Assembly: GCA_946480695.1 (NCBI GenBank)
Contig: CAMLKG010000021.1
Span: 1 to 64,000 of the forward strand
Direction: 5' to 3'
From: an uncultured Cellvibrio sp.
Lineage (GTDB): Bacteria; Pseudomonadota; Gammaproteobacteria; Pseudomonadales; Cellvibrionaceae
DNA: 64,000 bases
Numbering within the stretch: position 1 is the first letter of the stretch; every line of letters begins with the position of its first letter. The translations under genes and the position numbers were made by a program. Shown here piece after piece: positions 48,037 to 57,930 of this stretch. The notes under the pieces were generated by a model. It had not been told where the DNA came from and ran no database searches. It was given only the letters and a program-made list of their open reading frames with translations.

Positions 48037-48065
48037 TAAATGGGGTAAGTGAAAGGAAATTCAAG
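48037..48065 (-). promoter_or_regulatory. Sigma-32 (heat-shock) promoter for htpG
   Basis: On the minus strand CTTGAA (48065-48060), a 14-base spacer, and CCCCATTTA (48045-48037) match the sigma-32 consensus (CTTGAA, 13-15 bases, CCCCATnT) almost perfectly. It lies about 73 bases before the htpG start codon, an expected position. Confidence 0.85.
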
Positions 48066-48295
48066 GCTTACCGCATTTACAGGAGCAGGCCAATTCACAC
48101 CCGCCCTGTCGAGATGAATAAATTGAGGGGAACTGAAGATATAAGTAGCATCCAGCCTTACATAACCCTTGGTTCTAGTACAGGTCTTGGCGAGCAACAA
48201 AAGATTATAAATTATCCAACCCAGGCTGAACACACCAGTGAATCTGTTAGGAAAAAGTGAGTCAAATCGAAAAGAAAAATCACGAAGGGGCTTAT
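48066..48295. other. Gap upstream of the htpG promoter
   Basis: Together with the htpG leader this makes a gene-free stretch of about 330 bases. A 65-codon minus-strand frame (48036-48233) covers the sigma-32 promoter, has no ribosome site and is probably chance. I see no other structure here. Confidence 0.4.
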
Positions 48296-48484
48296 ATGAA
48301 TCACCAAGCGCTCTTGCCTGTTTACGCTATGCTGGCACTTACCCTTTGTTTATTCCTCGTGGGCGTAACCCACTGGCGGAAGGGATTAATGCCAAAAATA
48401 ACCGCCATAATTACCGCGCTATTCGCTGGTTTTATCGGCTATGGACTGGACCATCAATGCAATGCGTTGTATGTGTTTTGCTAA
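48296..48484 (+). CDS. Small two-helix membrane protein (62 aa)
   Basis: Two hydrophobic segments (about residues 5-24 and 33-52) separated by a basic HWRKGLMPK loop; the tail has two Cys. The ATG at 48296-48298 follows GAAGGGG at an acceptable distance; an upstream in-frame ATG adds 13 charged residues without ribosome site. No family is recognised. A strong bidirectional terminator lies about 90 bases downstream. Confidence 0.5.
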   Translation: MNHQALLPVYAMLALTLCLFLVGVTHWRKGLMPKITAIITALFAGFIGYGLDHQCNALYVFC

Positions 48485-48570
48485 TTCCGGCACCTTTCCG
48501 TCAAGTTTTCAGCGGTCATGTCAGGAATGCGGCCGAAGGAGGAAAATACCCTGCTAACAAAAAACTTAAA

Positions 48571-48603
48571 AAAAAGCCGCTCCCGGTGATAGAGCGGCTT
48601 TTT
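48571..48603. terminator. Bidirectional intrinsic terminator
   Basis: AAAAAGCCGCTC and GAGCGGCTTTTT pair over 12 bases around a nine-base loop, with T-runs in both directions. It ends the small membrane-protein gene on the plus strand and the tRNA transcript on the minus strand. Confidence 0.92.
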
Positions 48604-48608
48604 TAATG

Positions 48609-48685
48609 TGGTAGGACTAAGCAGACTCGAACTGCTGACCCCCACCATGTCAAGGTGGTGCTCTAACCAACTGAGCTATAGTCCT
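48609..48685 (-). tRNA. tRNA-Val (GAC)
   Basis: The minus strand folds as a standard tRNA. The acceptor is AGGACTA/TAGTCCT, the D-arm contains GCTCAGTTGGTTAGAGC, and the anticodon stem is CCACC/GGTGG around loop TTGACAT, giving anticodon GAC for valine GUC/GUU codons. A T-arm with GTTCGAGTC follows. The 3' CCA is encoded (48609-48611). The anticodon arm equals that of E. coli tRNA-Val(GAC). It lies between metZ and a terminator. Confidence 0.96.
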
Positions 48686-48787
48686 AAAATACTTACCCGC
48701 GCGGGTGACAGGGCGCGCACTTTACCAAGGCATACCCGCGAGGACAAGACCCAAAAATTATTTTTTGCGCCTTATCCCGCAACTTCC

Positions 48788-49999
48788 TCACGGATTTCCC
48801 AAACCCCGGACGAGATCGGCTTTTAAATCGTTGATATCTTCCAACCCCACCGCAATACGAATCAAATTCTCCGTAATACCGGCATCGGCTTTTTGTTCCG
48901 GCGACAATCGACCATGGGTGGTTGTGGCCGGGTGGACAATCGTGGTTTTGGTATCGCCCAAATTTGCGGTTAACGACATGATGCGCGTTGCATCTATAAC
49001 CTTCCATGCTTCCTCACGACCACCTTTTACACGGAATGATAATACCCCTCCAAAAGCCGATTGCTGTGTAACAGCCAGTTCATGTCCTTTATGGGAGGGC
49101 AAACCGGCATAGAAAACTTTTTCTACCGCAGGATGCATGCTCAACCATTGCGCCAATGCCAGCGCATTGCGCGAATGGGCTTCCATACGCAAGCGCAGGG
49201 TTTCCAGCCCTTTTAAAAATACCCAGGCATTAAAGGGACTCAAACTCGGACCAGCACTACGAATAAAACCGAGCACTTCATCCACTAATACTTTTGCACC
49301 GGCAACGACACCACCCAGGCAACGCCCCTGGCCGTCAATATATTTGGTGGCGGAGTGGATAATTAAATCAGCACCGAATTTTAACGGTTGCTGCAATGCG
49401 GGCGTGCAGAAGCAATTATCAACAGCCAATAATGCACCGCGTGCATGCGTAAGATCAGCGAGGCGCTGGATATCAATTACGTCGCACAGCGGATTTGATG
49501 GAGTCTCAACAAACACCAATTTGGTATTGGTGGTAAAGCCCGCTGCCCACTCTTCGTAATTCACCGGATTTACGAATGTAGTCGTAACACCAAATTTTTG
49601 CAGATATTTGGTAAACAATACGGTGGTTGTGCCAAATACACTGCGCGAACAAAGCACATGGTCACCTGACTTTAATAATGCGATACAGGTACTCAAAATA
49701 GCGGCCATACCCGACGAAGTTGCCACTGCGGATTCCGCACCTTCAAGCGCGGCGATGCGCTCCTCAAACATACGCACGGTGGGATTGGTGTAGCGCGAAT
49801 ATACATTGCCAAGCTGTGCACCGGAAAAACGATCCGCCGCTTCCTGCGCACTCCCAAACACATAGCTGGAAGTCAGGAATAATGCTTCGCTATGTTCGCC
49901 TTCATGTGACCGAGTTTGACCTGCACGAACCGCAAGCGTATCCAGAGCCACGCCGAATAGCGGGTCTTCAGAAAAAACGTCATCTGATAAGTTATCCAT
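48788..49999 (-). CDS. metZ: O-succinylhomoserine sulfhydrylase (403 aa)
   Basis: A PLP enzyme of the Cys/Met metabolism family making homocysteine from O-succinylhomoserine and sulfide. It has SSYVFGSAQEAADRF, YSRYTNPT, the PLP-lysine region HSATKYIDGQGR, and TTTHGRLSPEQ near the end. The start is ATG 49997-49999; a TTG three codons upstream is in frame but less likely. The gene follows purF by 23 bases, the position of metZ in pseudomonads, which favours metZ over metB or megL. Confidence 0.92.
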   Translation of the reverse strand: MDNLSDDVFSEDPLFGVALDTLAVRAGQTRSHEGEHSEALFLTSSYVFGSAQEAADRFSGAQLGNVYSRYTNPTVRMFEERIAALEGAESAVATSSGMAAILSTCIALLKSGDHVLCSRSVFGTTTVLFTKYLQKFGVTTTFVNPVNYEEWAAGFTTNTKLVFVETPSNPLCDVIDIQRLADLTHARGALLAVDNCFCTPALQQPLKFGADLIIHSATKYIDGQGRCLGGVVAGAKVLVDEVLGFIRSAGPSLSPFNAWVFLKGLETLRLRMEAHSRNALALAQWLSMHPAVEKVFYAGLPSHKGHELAVTQQSAFGGVLSFRVKGGREEAWKVIDATRIMSLTANLGDTKTTIVHPATTTHGRLSPEQKADAGITENLIRIAVGLEDINDLKADLVRGLGNP

Positions 50000-50022
50000 A
50001 ATTTTCAACCCAATCTAATTAG

Positions 50023-51552
50023 TTAACCGCGCGCGGCACCGTTATGTAAACCTATAGGTAATTCCATTTGTTTAACACTTTTTTTGCCGGATTTGGCAAT
50101 GTCATTACGTGCAGCGGCAACTTTATCCAGGTATTCCTGTGTCACATCACCAGCGCAGTATTCGCCGTTAAATACCGCACAATCAAATTCAGTAACCTTA
50201 TTGTTACCTTCCGCAGAAGCGGCAATCAAATCGTCCAAATCCTGGTATACCAACCAGTCTGCACCAATTTCCTTACAGACTTCTTCATCGCTGCGACCAT
50301 GCGCAATCAATTCAGCGGTGGTAGGCATATCGATACCGTAGACGTTGGGGAATTTCACCGCCGGCGCCGCAGAGGCGAAATATACTTTCTTCGCACCGAC
50401 ATCGCGTACCATCTGGATAATTTGCTGGCAGGTGGTACCGCGAACGATTGAATCATCCACCAGCAATACATTTTTATCCCGGAACTCCAATTCAATCGGA
50501 TTCAATTTCTGACGCACCGATTTTTTACGCTGTTGCTGGCCGGGCATGATAAAGGTACGGCCGATGTAGCGATTTTTTACCAGGCCTTCACGAAATTTCA
50601 CCCCCAGCTTTTGCGCTAATGCCTGGCCGGCCACGCGACTGGTATCGGGGATGGGAATTACCACATCGATATCGTGGTCCGGGCGCTCGCGGAGGATTTT
50701 TTCTGCCAGCTTTTCGCCCTGGCGTAAACGCGCCTTATACACCGAAATACCGTCCATGATGGAATCAGGGCGCGCGAAATAAACGTGCTCGAAAATACAG
50801 GGACGCAAACGCGGATTTTGCGCACATTGGCGACGATGCAATTCACCTTCCTCAGTAATGTAAATTGCTTCACCGGGCGCAATGTCATCAATTAATTCAA
50901 AGCCAAGCACATCCAGGGCTACACTTTCGGATGCAACCATGTACTCAACACCGCCCTCTTCCGCATTGCGGCGGCCATATACCAGCGGGCGAATACCATT
51001 GGGATCGCGGAACGCGACCAAACCATAATTGGCGATCAGCGCAACCACCGAATAACCGCCCGTTACCCGCTTGTGCACCCCCGCCACTGCCGCAAACATA
51101 TCTTCCGCCGTTGGGCTTAATTTACCTTGCAGTTGTAATTCATGGGCAAATACGTTTAAGAGGACTTCGGAATCCGAATCGGTATTCACATGGCGCAAAT
51201 CCATCTTGAAAATATCTTCGCTCAGTTTGTCAGCATTAGTCAGGTTGCCGTTGTGCGCCATTGCAATGCCGTACGGCGAATTCACATAAAAGGGTTGTGC
51301 CAACGCCGGCCCGGAACTGCCCGCTGTCGGATAACGCACATGGCCAATCCCCATATTGCCGAGCAGGCGCTGCATATGGCGGGTCCTAAATACGTCCTGC
51401 ACCAGGCCATTACCTTTTTGTTGGCTCATACGCCCGTTTTCACAGGTGACCATACCGGCGGCATCCTGACCACGATGTTGCAAAATGGTTAACGCATCGT
51501 AAATCTGCACATTCACATCGCGCTTACTCACAATACCTACAATGCCGCACAT
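50023..51552 (-). CDS. purF: Amidophosphoribosyltransferase (509 aa)
   Basis: First committed step of purine synthesis. The mature N-terminus starts with the catalytic Cys (M-CGIVGIV), a glutaminase domain follows (to about residue 235), then the PRPP transferase domain with [14 protein letters not shown]. The C-terminus is species-typical. Length is standard. It lies 47 bases after cvpA in the conserved dedD-cvpA-purF order. Confidence 0.96.
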   Translation of the reverse strand: MCGIVGIVSKRDVNVQIYDALTILQHRGQDAAGMVTCENGRMSQQKGNGLVQDVFRTRHMQRLLGNMGIGHVRYPTAGSSGPALAQPFYVNSPYGIAMAHNGNLTNADKLSEDIFKMDLRHVNTDSDSEVLLNVFAHELQLQGKLSPTAEDMFAAVAGVHKRVTGGYSVVALIANYGLVAFRDPNGIRPLVYGRRNAEEGGVEYMVASESVALDVLGFELIDDIAPGEAIYITEEGELHRRQCAQNPRLRPCIFEHVYFARPDSIMDGISVYKARLRQGEKLAEKILRERPDHDIDVVIPIPDTSRVAGQALAQKLGVKFREGLVKNRYIGRTFIMPGQQQRKKSVRQKLNPIELEFRDKNVLLVDDSIVRGTTCQQIIQMVRDVGAKKVYFASAAPAVKFPNVYGIDMPTTAELIAHGRSDEEVCKEIGADWLVYQDLDDLIAASAEGNNKVTEFDCAVFNGEYCAGDVTQEYLDKVAAARNDIAKSGKKSVKQMELPIGLHNGAARG

Positions 51553-51599
51553 AAACTTGCCTCAATGACTTTGAACAAATTGGTAATAAAACCGTTAAT

Positions 51600-52121
51600 T
51601 CATACTGACTGGACTGGATCTACACGGCTAAACAATGCTTGCACCCATTGGCTGACATCGCCATAAGCTTCCACTACCCACCCCTCGCACGATTGAAAAT
51701 GCGGGATTAGTTGGGCCTGCTTCCACCAGTCGTCTTCGTTAACGGGTATAAATCCAGGTAATAAAATCAGAATTGCCATCACGATAATAAAGGCGCGCGC
51801 AGCGCCAAATACCATGCCCAGCAAACGATCTGTGCCCGACAGGCCAGTCGCGCGTATCAATGCGCCGATCAGGTAACTGACCATGGCACCGATTAATAAG
51901 GTAGAAATAAATAATACGGCGTAGGCCGTCATCAAGCGAACAGAGGGAGTTTCAATATGGCCAACCAGCAAGGTTTCAAGCTGGCCACCGAATAACCTGG
52001 CCACCAACACGGCGGAAATCCAGATCACCAGCGAAAGCGCTTCGCGCGCAAAACCGCGAATCAAACCGATAAAACAGGACAGGGAAAAGATCCCGATAAT
52101 GGCCCAATCAGCCCAATTCAT
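51600..52121 (-). CDS. cvpA: CvpA family membrane protein (173 aa)
   Basis: An inner-membrane protein with four helices (about residues 4-20, 28-48, 62-85 and 100-123), opening WADWAIIGIFSLSCFIGLIRGF as the family does. In enterobacteria CvpA is linked to colicin V production and bile or envelope tolerance; a precise function is not settled. It stands just upstream of purF, its constant neighbour. Confidence 0.92.
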   Translation of the reverse strand: MNWADWAIIGIFSLSCFIGLIRGFAREALSLVIWISAVLVARLFGGQLETLLVGHIETPSVRLMTAYAVLFISTLLIGAMVSYLIGALIRATGLSGTDRLLGMVFGAARAFIIVMAILILLPGFIPVNEDDWWKQAQLIPHFQSCEGWVVEAYGDVSQWVQALFSRVDPVQSV

Positions 52122-52196
52122 TCGCCCTACCGCTCCGGAAGAAAAGTGAGAGGTTTACAGAGGCGCGCATTCTACCAGAGGCGATGCGTTATGGCT

Positions 52197-52829
52197 TCAT
52201 GGTTTGAAGGGTAAAACCAGAGAATTCACTTTAAGGCGCTTGTCCAACTGCGCTTTCACCGCTTGCAACTGGGCTTTATCCTGCCTCGGGCCGATAAACA
52301 CGCGATAAATATTCCCATTCGCAGAAGGTACAGCCCGCACATATGCTTTGTGCCCTTCCGCTTGCAACTGATCGCGCAATTTGTTGGCGCCCTCCTGTGA
52401 ACTAAGGCTGGCCACCTGAATTACCCAGGCATCAGGCAACCCCCGATCATTTAACGGCATATTGGGAACCTGGTCAGGTTTCACCGTTACGGCACTTGCC
52501 GAAGAAGACGCCTGGGCTTGAGTGCTCGCCTGGGTATTGGGTATTGGCCGGGAATCGATAGCTTCCGCAGGCGGAACGGACAGCTCAGCAACCGGAGCGC
52601 TATCATTTTCGGGGACGAACATCGTTTCCGGGGCCGGGGCGGATTCGATGCCTTCGGGTTGGGCAGGCTCGTTAAAGTCTATCGCGGTAATGCTTGGACG
52701 CCCTGGAATTTGCGAATCGGTATTTACCTGGTATTGCTGGCGGTCTTTAAAAAAACTGGGCAGGAACAATACGGCGATTGCAGCCAGGACCGCAGCCCCA
52801 ATTAATCGATGTTTTACAGATTCTTTCAC
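52197..52829 (-). CDS. SPOR-domain cell division protein, DedD-like (210 aa)
   Basis: A short cytoplasmic N-terminus and one helix (about 10-26) are followed by a long Pro/Ala/Gln-rich linker. A C-terminal SPOR domain (about 130-210, AWVIQVASLSSQEGANKL then VYRVFIGPRQDK) binds glycan strands at the division site. It uses a GTG start (52827-52829) with AGAGG upstream. Position between folC and cvpA equals that of dedD. Similarity outside SPOR is low, so the name is by position and architecture. Confidence 0.85.
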   Translation of the reverse strand: MKESVKHRLIGAAVLAAIAVLFLPSFFKDRQQYQVNTDSQIPGRPSITAIDFNEPAQPEGIESAPAPETMFVPENDSAPVAELSVPPAEAIDSRPIPNTQASTQAQASSSASAVTVKPDQVPNMPLNDRGLPDAWVIQVASLSSQEGANKLRDQLQAEGHKAYVRAVPSANGNIYRVFIGPRQDKAQLQAVKAQLDKRLKVNSLVLPFKP

Positions 52830-52872
52830 CTAAACCTCTGCACCGTTTATCTGACCGGACCATAACGCGGTA

Positions 52873-54159
52873 TTAAATTTTTGGGATATTCAGTGCCTGC
52901 AAGCCGGCAGCCACCGTATAAAAAGATCCGAATATCAAAATGCGATCACCAGGATTGGAATCGGCCAATGCCGCTTCCAGGCAATCAGCAACACTGCCGG
53001 AAAATCCGGCAACCAAATTCAGGTCCGCCAAATTCTGACGCAACTGCCCGATAGTAGCTGCACGTGGGATATGTGATAAATCGGCCAGATACCAATGGTG
53101 AACCCGTCCTTTCAAATTGGCCAGGCTTTGCGCGCGATCCTTATCTGACATCATCGCCACAATCGCATGGACTTTAGACGAGGGCGATGCGTTTTGCACC
53201 AGGCGCTCCACCAAAAATGCGGTCGCTGCCGGGTTATGCGCAACATCCAGGATAACCCGTCGATCATTCCATTGAATTGTCTGGAAGCGTCCGGGCACAC
53301 GTAACGCAGCTACACATTCGAAGGCATTTAATGTTTGCAAATCAAACCCTGACAAATAGGCGACTTGCAGTGCCGCCGCCACACTGGGCAAGGGCAATTG
53401 TGGCATGGGTTGAGCTGGAAATTTGCTAGTACCTGACCACCAACTCCAATATTCCGTCTCGGAAGCAGTAAACCCAAAATCGCGGGTGATTAAATATAAT
53501 GGTGCCGCCAGTAGCGCTGCCTGCTCTAAAACGGTGATCGGTGGCGCAAAATCTGCACATACCACCGGCTTGCCAGCGCGCATAATACCCGCTTTTTCAT
53601 AACCGATAGACTCGCGGTTATCACCCAGCCAATCAGTATGATCCAGCGCGATACTGGTGATCACTGCAATATCTGCATCAATAATATTGACCGCATCCAA
53701 ACGCCCGCCCAAACCGACTTCAAGCACCATCGCTGTGACCTTGCGACGGCGAAAAATTTCCAGGGCAGCCAAGGTCCCGTATTCAAAATAGGTAAGGCTA
53801 ACAGAATGGGGTTGCGCAGGTGAGGTCTGCTGGCACGCGCTATAAATCGCGCTAAATGCCGCACAAATTTCTTCATCGGCAATGGGCTTGCCATCAACGG
53901 CAATCCGCTCGTTGTAATGGATTAAATGGGGCGAGGTGTAAACACCCGTCGAATAACCGGCCGAAAGAAGTAAGGCAGCTGTTGCAGCAACACAAGAACC
54001 CTTGCCATTGGTTCCTGCGATAGTAATCACTTTTGCCGGGGGCTGTAACAACCCCATCCGCGCGGCGACGCAGGCAACCCGATCAAGACCCAGATCAATT
54101 TCCTGCGGATGGTTTCGCTCCAACCACTCCAGCCACGCCGATAGCGAATCAAGCTGCAT
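52873..54159 (-). CDS. folC: Bifunctional folylpolyglutamate/dihydrofolate synthase (428 aa)
   Basis: Adds glutamates to folates and makes dihydrofolate from dihydropteroate. It has the P-loop TIAGTNGKGSCVA near residue 45, the Mg/omega-loop region with VGLGGRLDAVN, the LDHTDWLG motif, and the C-terminal LDVAHNPAA. Length is standard. It lies between accD and the SPOR gene, as in Pseudomonas and E. coli. Confidence 0.95.
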   Translation of the reverse strand: MQLDSLSAWLEWLERNHPQEIDLGLDRVACVAARMGLLQPPAKVITIAGTNGKGSCVAATAALLLSAGYSTGVYTSPHLIHYNERIAVDGKPIADEEICAAFSAIYSACQQTSPAQPHSVSLTYFEYGTLAALEIFRRRKVTAMVLEVGLGGRLDAVNIIDADIAVITSIALDHTDWLGDNRESIGYEKAGIMRAGKPVVCADFAPPITVLEQAALLAAPLYLITRDFGFTASETEYWSWWSGTSKFPAQPMPQLPLPSVAAALQVAYLSGFDLQTLNAFECVAALRVPGRFQTIQWNDRRVILDVAHNPAATAFLVERLVQNASPSSKVHAIVAMMSDKDRAQSLANLKGRVHHWYLADLSHIPRAATIGQLRQNLADLNLVAGFSGSVADCLEAALADSNPGDRILIFGSFYTVAAGLQALNIPKI

Positions 54160-54169
54160 AAATTAACAA

Positions 54170-55030
54170 TTACACTGCCACTTTGCGGGTAAATTTCGCC
54201 AACAAGGAGGCAATTTTATCGCGCATGTCGCGACGATGGATGATCATATCGATAGCCCCATGCTCCAGCAAAAACTCAGCACGCTGGAACCCCTTGGGTA
54301 ATTTCTGGCGAATAGTTTGTTCAATGATACTGGGACCTGCAAAACCCGCACGCGCGCCCGGTTCTGCAACGTTTAAATCCCCCAGCAACGCAAGGCTGGC
54401 GGAAACCCCGCCATAAACCGGATCAGTCATAACCGAAATATAAGGTGTGCCCTGCATTTTCAAGCGCTCGATTACCGCGCTGGTCTTTGCCATTTGCATC
54501 AGCGATATTAGCGCTTCCTGCATACGCGCACCGCCAGTTGCCGAGAAACAAACGAATGGGATATCTTCTTTCAACGCAACAGTTGCCGCGCGGGTAAAAC
54601 GCTCACCAACCACATAGCCCATGGAGCCGCCGTGGAATGCAAACTCAAACGCAACAGCGACTACGGGCATACCTTTTAATTCACCCCGCATAGCAACCAG
54701 CGCATCCTTTTCACCGGTTTCTTTTTGCGCCGTGGTCAAGCGGTCTTTGTATTTTTTAACATCTTTAAACTTCAAACGATCAACCGGTTCCACCTCAGTT
54801 GCCAATTCCTGGCGATTTTGCGGATCCAGGAACATACTCAAGCGCGCACGCGCACCAACACGCATGTGGTGATCGCACTTTGGACAAACATCCAGGGTTT
54901 TTTCCAATTCAGGTTTATACAATACCGCATCGCACTTGACACATTTTTCCCACAAACCTTCCGGAACTTTATTACTACGCTTGGTTTCAGTGCGGGAAAT
55001 ACTCGGAATAATTTTATCTAACCAACTCAT
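54170..55030 (-). CDS. accD: Acetyl-CoA carboxylase carboxyltransferase subunit beta (286 aa)
   Basis: Transfers carboxyl from biotin to acetyl-CoA with AccA. An N-terminal zinc ribbon with cysteines 30, 33, 49 and 52 (CVKC...CPKC) is followed by the crotonase-like domain with [10 protein letters not shown] and [10 protein letters not shown]. Length is normal. It lies 11 bases before folC and downstream of trpA in one long transcription unit. Confidence 0.96.
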   Translation of the reverse strand: MSWLDKIIPSISRTETKRSNKVPEGLWEKCVKCDAVLYKPELEKTLDVCPKCDHHMRVGARARLSMFLDPQNRQELATEVEPVDRLKFKDVKKYKDRLTTAQKETGEKDALVAMRGELKGMPVVAVAFEFAFHGGSMGYVVGERFTRAATVALKEDIPFVCFSATGGARMQEALISLMQMAKTSAVIERLKMQGTPYISVMTDPVYGGVSASLALLGDLNVAEPGARAGFAGPSIIEQTIRQKLPKGFQRAEFLLEHGAIDMIIHRRDMRDKIASLLAKFTRKVAV

Positions 55031-55065
55031 GGTTGCATCTCTGTATTTATTTCAAGTTAATTTGG

Positions 55066-55875
55066 TTAAAGGGTATTAATGGCTGTGCGAATACCGCTGA
55101 TAATATCGCCCACGGATGCGGCAATTTCCTCTGCTTTTTTATCAGCCTGGGCACCCATCCTATCGACCAGTACACTACCTATCACCACGCCATCAGCAAG
55201 GCCCGCAATAGCTTTCGCCGTTTCAGGATCTTTAATACCGAAACCTACGCACACCGGTAAATCAGTCAACTGGCCAAATTCATCCAACTTGGCTCTGACA
55301 GCGGCAACATCCAAATGGCCCGCACCGGTAACGCCCTTAAGCGATACGTAATAGAGGAAGCCCGAAGCATGGGCGGCGATTTTTTTAGCGCGATCAACGG
55401 TGGTTGTGGGTGCAAGCAAAAAGATATTATCCAACCCGTTCGCGTCAAGCTCTGCTTTAAGTACAGCAACTTCTTCAGGGGGCAAATCCACTGTTAACAA
55501 ACCGTCTACCCCGGCTTCTGCTGCAGCCCTGGCAAATTCCGCGTAACCAAAACGCTCAACCGGATTGGCATAACCCATTAATACAACCGGTGTGGTGTTA
55601 TCGGTTGCGCGAAATTGTTTAACAATTTCCAATGTACCTTTCAAGCTGGTGCCATGCTCAAGCGCGCGTTCATGACCCTTTTGGATAACAGGGCCTTCCG
55701 CCATCGGGTCCGAAAAAGGTACCCCCAACTCAATAACATCGACACCCTGCTCTACCATCGCATGCAGGGTTGGCAAGGTTGCCTGGGGAAACGGATCACC
55801 ATTCACCACATAGGCGACAAGAATTTTTTTGCCTGAGGCCTTGGCCTGGTTCAGGCGTTGGGAAATACGACTCAT
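55066..55875 (-). CDS. trpA: Tryptophan synthase subunit alpha (269 aa)
   Basis: Cleaves indole-glycerol phosphate to indole. The catalytic Glu is in DVIELGVPFSDPMAEGP and the catalytic Asp in GVDGLLTVDLPPEE; the phosphate site is near VCVGFGIKDPE. Length is standard. It follows trpB by 58 bases and is the alpha partner of that gene. The cluster trpFBA-accD-folC is common in beta- and gammaproteobacteria. Confidence 0.96.
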   Translation of the reverse strand: MSRISQRLNQAKASGKKILVAYVVNGDPFPQATLPTLHAMVEQGVDVIELGVPFSDPMAEGPVIQKGHERALEHGTSLKGTLEIVKQFRATDNTTPVVLMGYANPVERFGYAEFARAAAEAGVDGLLTVDLPPEEVAVLKAELDANGLDNIFLLAPTTTVDRAKKIAAHASGFLYYVSLKGVTGAGHLDVAAVRAKLDEFGQLTDLPVCVGFGIKDPETAKAIAGLADGVVIGSVLVDRMGAQADKKAEEIAASVGDIISGIRTAINTL

Positions 55876-55933
55876 CGATCATTCCTGAAATATCTGTCAG
55901 CGATGTGACATTAAAAAAAGAAAATTCAATTTA

Positions 55934-57145
55934 TTAAACGGTAATACCGTCCAAATCCGCTACGGTCAAAATATCCTTATCACCGCGACCGGACAGGTTG
56001 GCGATAATGATTTGTTCTTTACCCATCGTTGGCGCCAGCTTTTCCACGTAAGCCAACGCGTGGCTGGACTCAAGCGCGGGCATGATGCCTTCGGTCCTGG
56101 TCAATTTACGGAATGCTGCCAAAGCCTCGTCATCGTTAATCGCCACATAATTAACGCGTCCTATATCTTTTAACCAGGAATGCTCAGGGCCAACACCGGG
56201 ATAATCCAAACCTGCCGATACCGAGTGGGTCTCGATGATTTGGCCGTTTTCATCTTCCATCAAATAGGTGCGGTTACCATGCAGCACACCGGGAACGCCT
56301 TTGTTCAAGGGCGCAGCATGCTTGCCGCTTTCGATACCCAAACCGCCCGCTTCAACCCCATACATTTTTACGGAGCCGTCGGTGAGGAATGGATGGAATA
56401 AACCAATCGCATTGGAGCCTCCACCCACACAGGCAACCAGCGCATCGGGCAAGCGCCCCGCTTGTTCCAGGCACTGGCGGCGCGCTTCCCGACCGATAAC
56501 GGCCTGGAAATCGCGCACCAATTGCGGATAGGGATGGGGACCAGCCACCGTACCGATAATGTAGAAGGTATCGTCTACGTTGGTGGCCCAATCGCGCATG
56601 GCCTCGTTCATAGCATCTTTCAAGGTGCGTGAACCGGAAGTTACCGGAAACACTTCAGCGCCCAGTAATTTCATCCGATATACGTTGAGCGCCTGACGTT
56701 TAACATCTTCGGCACCCATATAGACGCGACATTTCAAACCGAGGCGTGCGGCTACGGTTGCGGTGGCAACACCATGCTGGCCTGCACCCGTTTCCGCAAT
56801 GACACGGGATTTACCGGTGAACTTAGCCAGCAAAGCCTGCCCGATGGTGTTATTTACCTTATGCGCGCCGGTGTGGTTGAGGTCTTCACGCTTGAGGTAG
56901 ATTTGCGCACCACCCAATTCACGGGTCCAGCGCTCGGCGAGGTAAAGCGGGGAAGGACGGCCCACGTAATGAGCCAGGTCCTTATCAAATTCAGCCTGGA
57001 AAGCCGGATCATCTTTCAATCGCGAATAAATGGATTGAAGTTCATCGAGCGCGTAAATCAATGTCTCGGACACAAAGCGGCCGCCGTACGGGCCAAAATG
57101 ACCTTCCGCATTAGGGAAAGCACTGTAATCAATAGACTGACTCAC
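55934..57145 (-). CDS. trpB: Tryptophan synthase subunit beta (403 aa)
   Basis: A PLP enzyme that condenses indole and serine. The PLP lysine is in [14 protein letters not shown], the indole tunnel region follows in [15 protein letters not shown], and the phosphate loop is in [14 protein letters not shown]. Length is standard. The start is GTG (57143-57145) with AGGTGA upstream. The unit follows trpF by 38 bases. Confidence 0.96.
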   Translation of the reverse strand: MSQSIDYSAFPNAEGHFGPYGGRFVSETLIYALDELQSIYSRLKDDPAFQAEFDKDLAHYVGRPSPLYLAERWTRELGGAQIYLKREDLNHTGAHKVNNTIGQALLAKFTGKSRVIAETGAGQHGVATATVAARLGLKCRVYMGAEDVKRQALNVYRMKLLGAEVFPVTSGSRTLKDAMNEAMRDWATNVDDTFYIIGTVAGPHPYPQLVRDFQAVIGREARRQCLEQAGRLPDALVACVGGGSNAIGLFHPFLTDGSVKMYGVEAGGLGIESGKHAAPLNKGVPGVLHGNRTYLMEDENGQIIETHSVSAGLDYPGVGPEHSWLKDIGRVNYVAINDDEALAAFRKLTRTEGIMPALESSHALAYVEKLAPTMGKEQIIIANLSGRGDKDILTVADLDGITV

Positions 57146-57183
57146 CGTTAAATCACCTGTAGCAAGCCGGCAGCGTAACTAAT

Positions 57184-57804
57184 TCAGGCTGACCGGGCAT
57201 TATTAATGAAAGATTTGATTTGTTTGTGATCTTTTTTTCCGGGCGCTGATTCTACACCGCCGCTTACATCAACCCCATAGACACCTGTCTGGCGAACGGC
57301 CCTGGCAATATTTTCAGAAGTCAAACCACCAGCCAGCACCAGCGGCACACTTGCATGACGGGGAACCCTGTCCCAATCAAAGGTTTCGCCTGTACCGCCG
57401 GGGATGCCGGGGCGATATGCATCCAATAAAATTCCGGATGCATTTGGATGCGCGGCTATCGCGGTTTCTACATCCAATTCGGGGCGCATACGAATGGCTT
57501 TCATATACGGACGTTGGAATGATTCACAATAAGCAGCGGCCTCATCCCCATGGAACTGCAATAACTGCAAAGGAACACGAGCTAGCAACGCATTCACAAA
57601 TTCCGGATCAGCGTTAACAAACAAGCCGGTTACAGTGATAAATGGCCCAACCGCCAACGCAATGGAACGAGCTTGCTCAATATCAATGGCACGTGGACTG
57701 GCACTGTAAAAAACCAATCCCAGGGCGTCAGCACCGGCATCAATGACCGCCCTGGCGTCCCCAATATTGGTAATACCACAGATTTTCACTCTCACGCCGG
57801 ACAC
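57184..57804 (-). CDS. trpF: Phosphoribosylanthranilate isomerase (206 aa)
   Basis: The third-last enzymatic step to tryptophan. The catalytic Cys is in VKICGITN (residue 9) and the general acid Asp in GILLDAY. ADALGLVFY and GVDVSGGVESAPG complete the barrel. Length is standard. The start is taken as GTG 57802-57804. It lies between truA and trpB. Confidence 0.94.
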   Translation of the reverse strand: MSGVRVKICGITNIGDARAVIDAGADALGLVFYSASPRAIDIEQARSIALAVGPFITVTGLFVNADPEFVNALLARVPLQLLQFHGDEAAAYCESFQRPYMKAIRMRPELDVETAIAAHPNASGILLDAYRPGIPGGTGETFDWDRVPRHASVPLVLAGGLTSENIARAVRQTGVYGVDVSGGVESAPGKKDHKQIKSFINNARSA

Positions 57805-57930
57805 ATTGAATTACTCCTGTCAGCTTTATAAAGCACGCTGGGAAATTGTCGCTATTGAAAAATAGGCGGGGATATTAACAGACTTCACTATGAAAAACCG
57901 CAAAATGGCGGAGCATAAAAATCCGACCAA

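Noticed and set aside
48036..48233. 65-codon minus-strand frame upstream of htpG
   Set aside because: It covers the sigma-32 promoter, has no ribosome site and no protein-like motif.
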